NCBI GenBank assembly: GCA_024280885.1
Contig: JAJRPF010000033.1
Coordinates: forward strand, 1-35,749
DNA from: Planctomycetota bacterium
GTDB lineage: Bacteria; Planctomycetota; JAJSAM01; JAJVHW01
Length of the DNA: 35,749 nucleotides
Direction: 5' to 3'
Shown here: piece after piece, positions 35,616 to 35,749 of the stretch
How the letters are laid out: the number at the start of each line of letters is the position of its first letter
Numbering within the stretch: the first letter of the stretch is position 1
Translations under genes and position numbers: made by a program
Notes under the pieces: model-generated
What the model was told of the DNA's origin: nothing
What the model saw: the letters and a program-made list of their open reading frames with translations, nothing else
Databases searched by the model: none

Positions 35616-35749
35616 TTAGACGAGCATCCACGTCAGCTCGTGCTTGTTGTGCCAGAGGTGCCGCAGGGTGGAGCCCGGGATGGAAGCGAAGGCTCTCAGC
35701 ATGGTTGGATCGTGCACACCTTGCAGCTTGATCGTGCAGACGAAGCGCC
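35616..35749 (-). CDS. 3' end of an unidentified gene running off the right edge
   Basis: On the minus strand, 44 codons without a stop lead to TAA at 35616-35618. The translated end contains ...CTIKLQGVHDPTMLRAFAS...LWHNKHELTWMLV, which looks like real protein (balanced composition, few arginines) rather than shadow sequence. The start is outside the window. The family is not recognised. It converges with the membrane-protein gene. Confidence 0.5.
   Translation of the reverse strand, partial: RFVCTIKLQGVHDPTMLRAFASIPGSTLRHLWHNKHELTWMLV

Overview
The window reads as a chromosomal segment of a high-GC, LPS-bearing Gram-negative bacterium. The gene mix points most to a planctomycete-like lineage, with Myxococcota or a relative as the alternative: secreted HEAT-repeat/von Willebrand A proteins, an ECF sigma factor fused through a membrane segment to carboxypeptidase-regulatory-like domains, a eukaryotic-type kinase beside an FHA protein, and an MglA/roadblock cluster. 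This assignment is inferred from protein families; no rRNA or tRNA gene is visible.

Layout. 1-4.3 kb: two tandem secreted HEAT+VWA proteins (minus) and a divergent small secreted helical protein. 4.35-4.9 kb: gene-free spacer with a dispersed repeat, a second hairpin repeat and a terminator. 4.9-11.6 kb: a minus-strand cluster of roadblock, MglA-type GTPase with a C-terminal membrane anchor, roadblock, TPR-roadblock, and a large DUF4388-TPR-TM-PEGA-propeller protein. 11.9-13.2 kb: a TPR protein and a carboxymuconolactone-decarboxylase-like protein. 13.4-17.5 kb: a transmembrane Ser/Thr kinase overlapping an FHA protein. 17.7-21.5 kb: ECF sigma factor, zinc-finger anti-sigma factor, and a DsbD-type thiol:disulfide transporter. 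21.5-23.7 kb (minus): a cyclophilin overlapping a GT9 heptosyltransferase-like gene. 23.9-26.4 kb: a large secreted protein. 27.0-31.4 kb: a tightly overlapping LPS-core set (KdkA-like kinase, GT2, double kinase, GT4), followed by a DksA/TraR zinc-finger protein. 31.8-33.9 kb (minus): the sigma-TM-carboxypeptidase-regulatory fusion. 34.5-35.4 kb: a membrane protein of unknown function, and at the right edge the 3' end of a minus-strand gene.

The standout observation is the DsbD gene. Its frame is broken by a single TGA exactly where the first cysteine of the thioredoxin-domain CxxC motif should be (GVG-TGA-PNC). The same frame then continues to the end of the thioredoxin fold, and a stable hairpin lies just downstream of the TGA. 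I read this as a selenocysteine codon, giving a 650-residue UxxC DsbD; a conventional annotation would split it into a truncated DsbD and a small orphan.

The second standout is a pair of intergenic repeat families. Family 1 (three copies, about 250-300 bp) has short hairpins with TCC/GGA loops whose stems change by paired substitutions, plus an internal stem-loop with a constant loop. Family 2 is a short hairpin whose loop (GAGCCYGGCAC-like) is kept while its stem varies. Both sit next to gene ends and may be mobile, REP-like elements or structured 3' regions.
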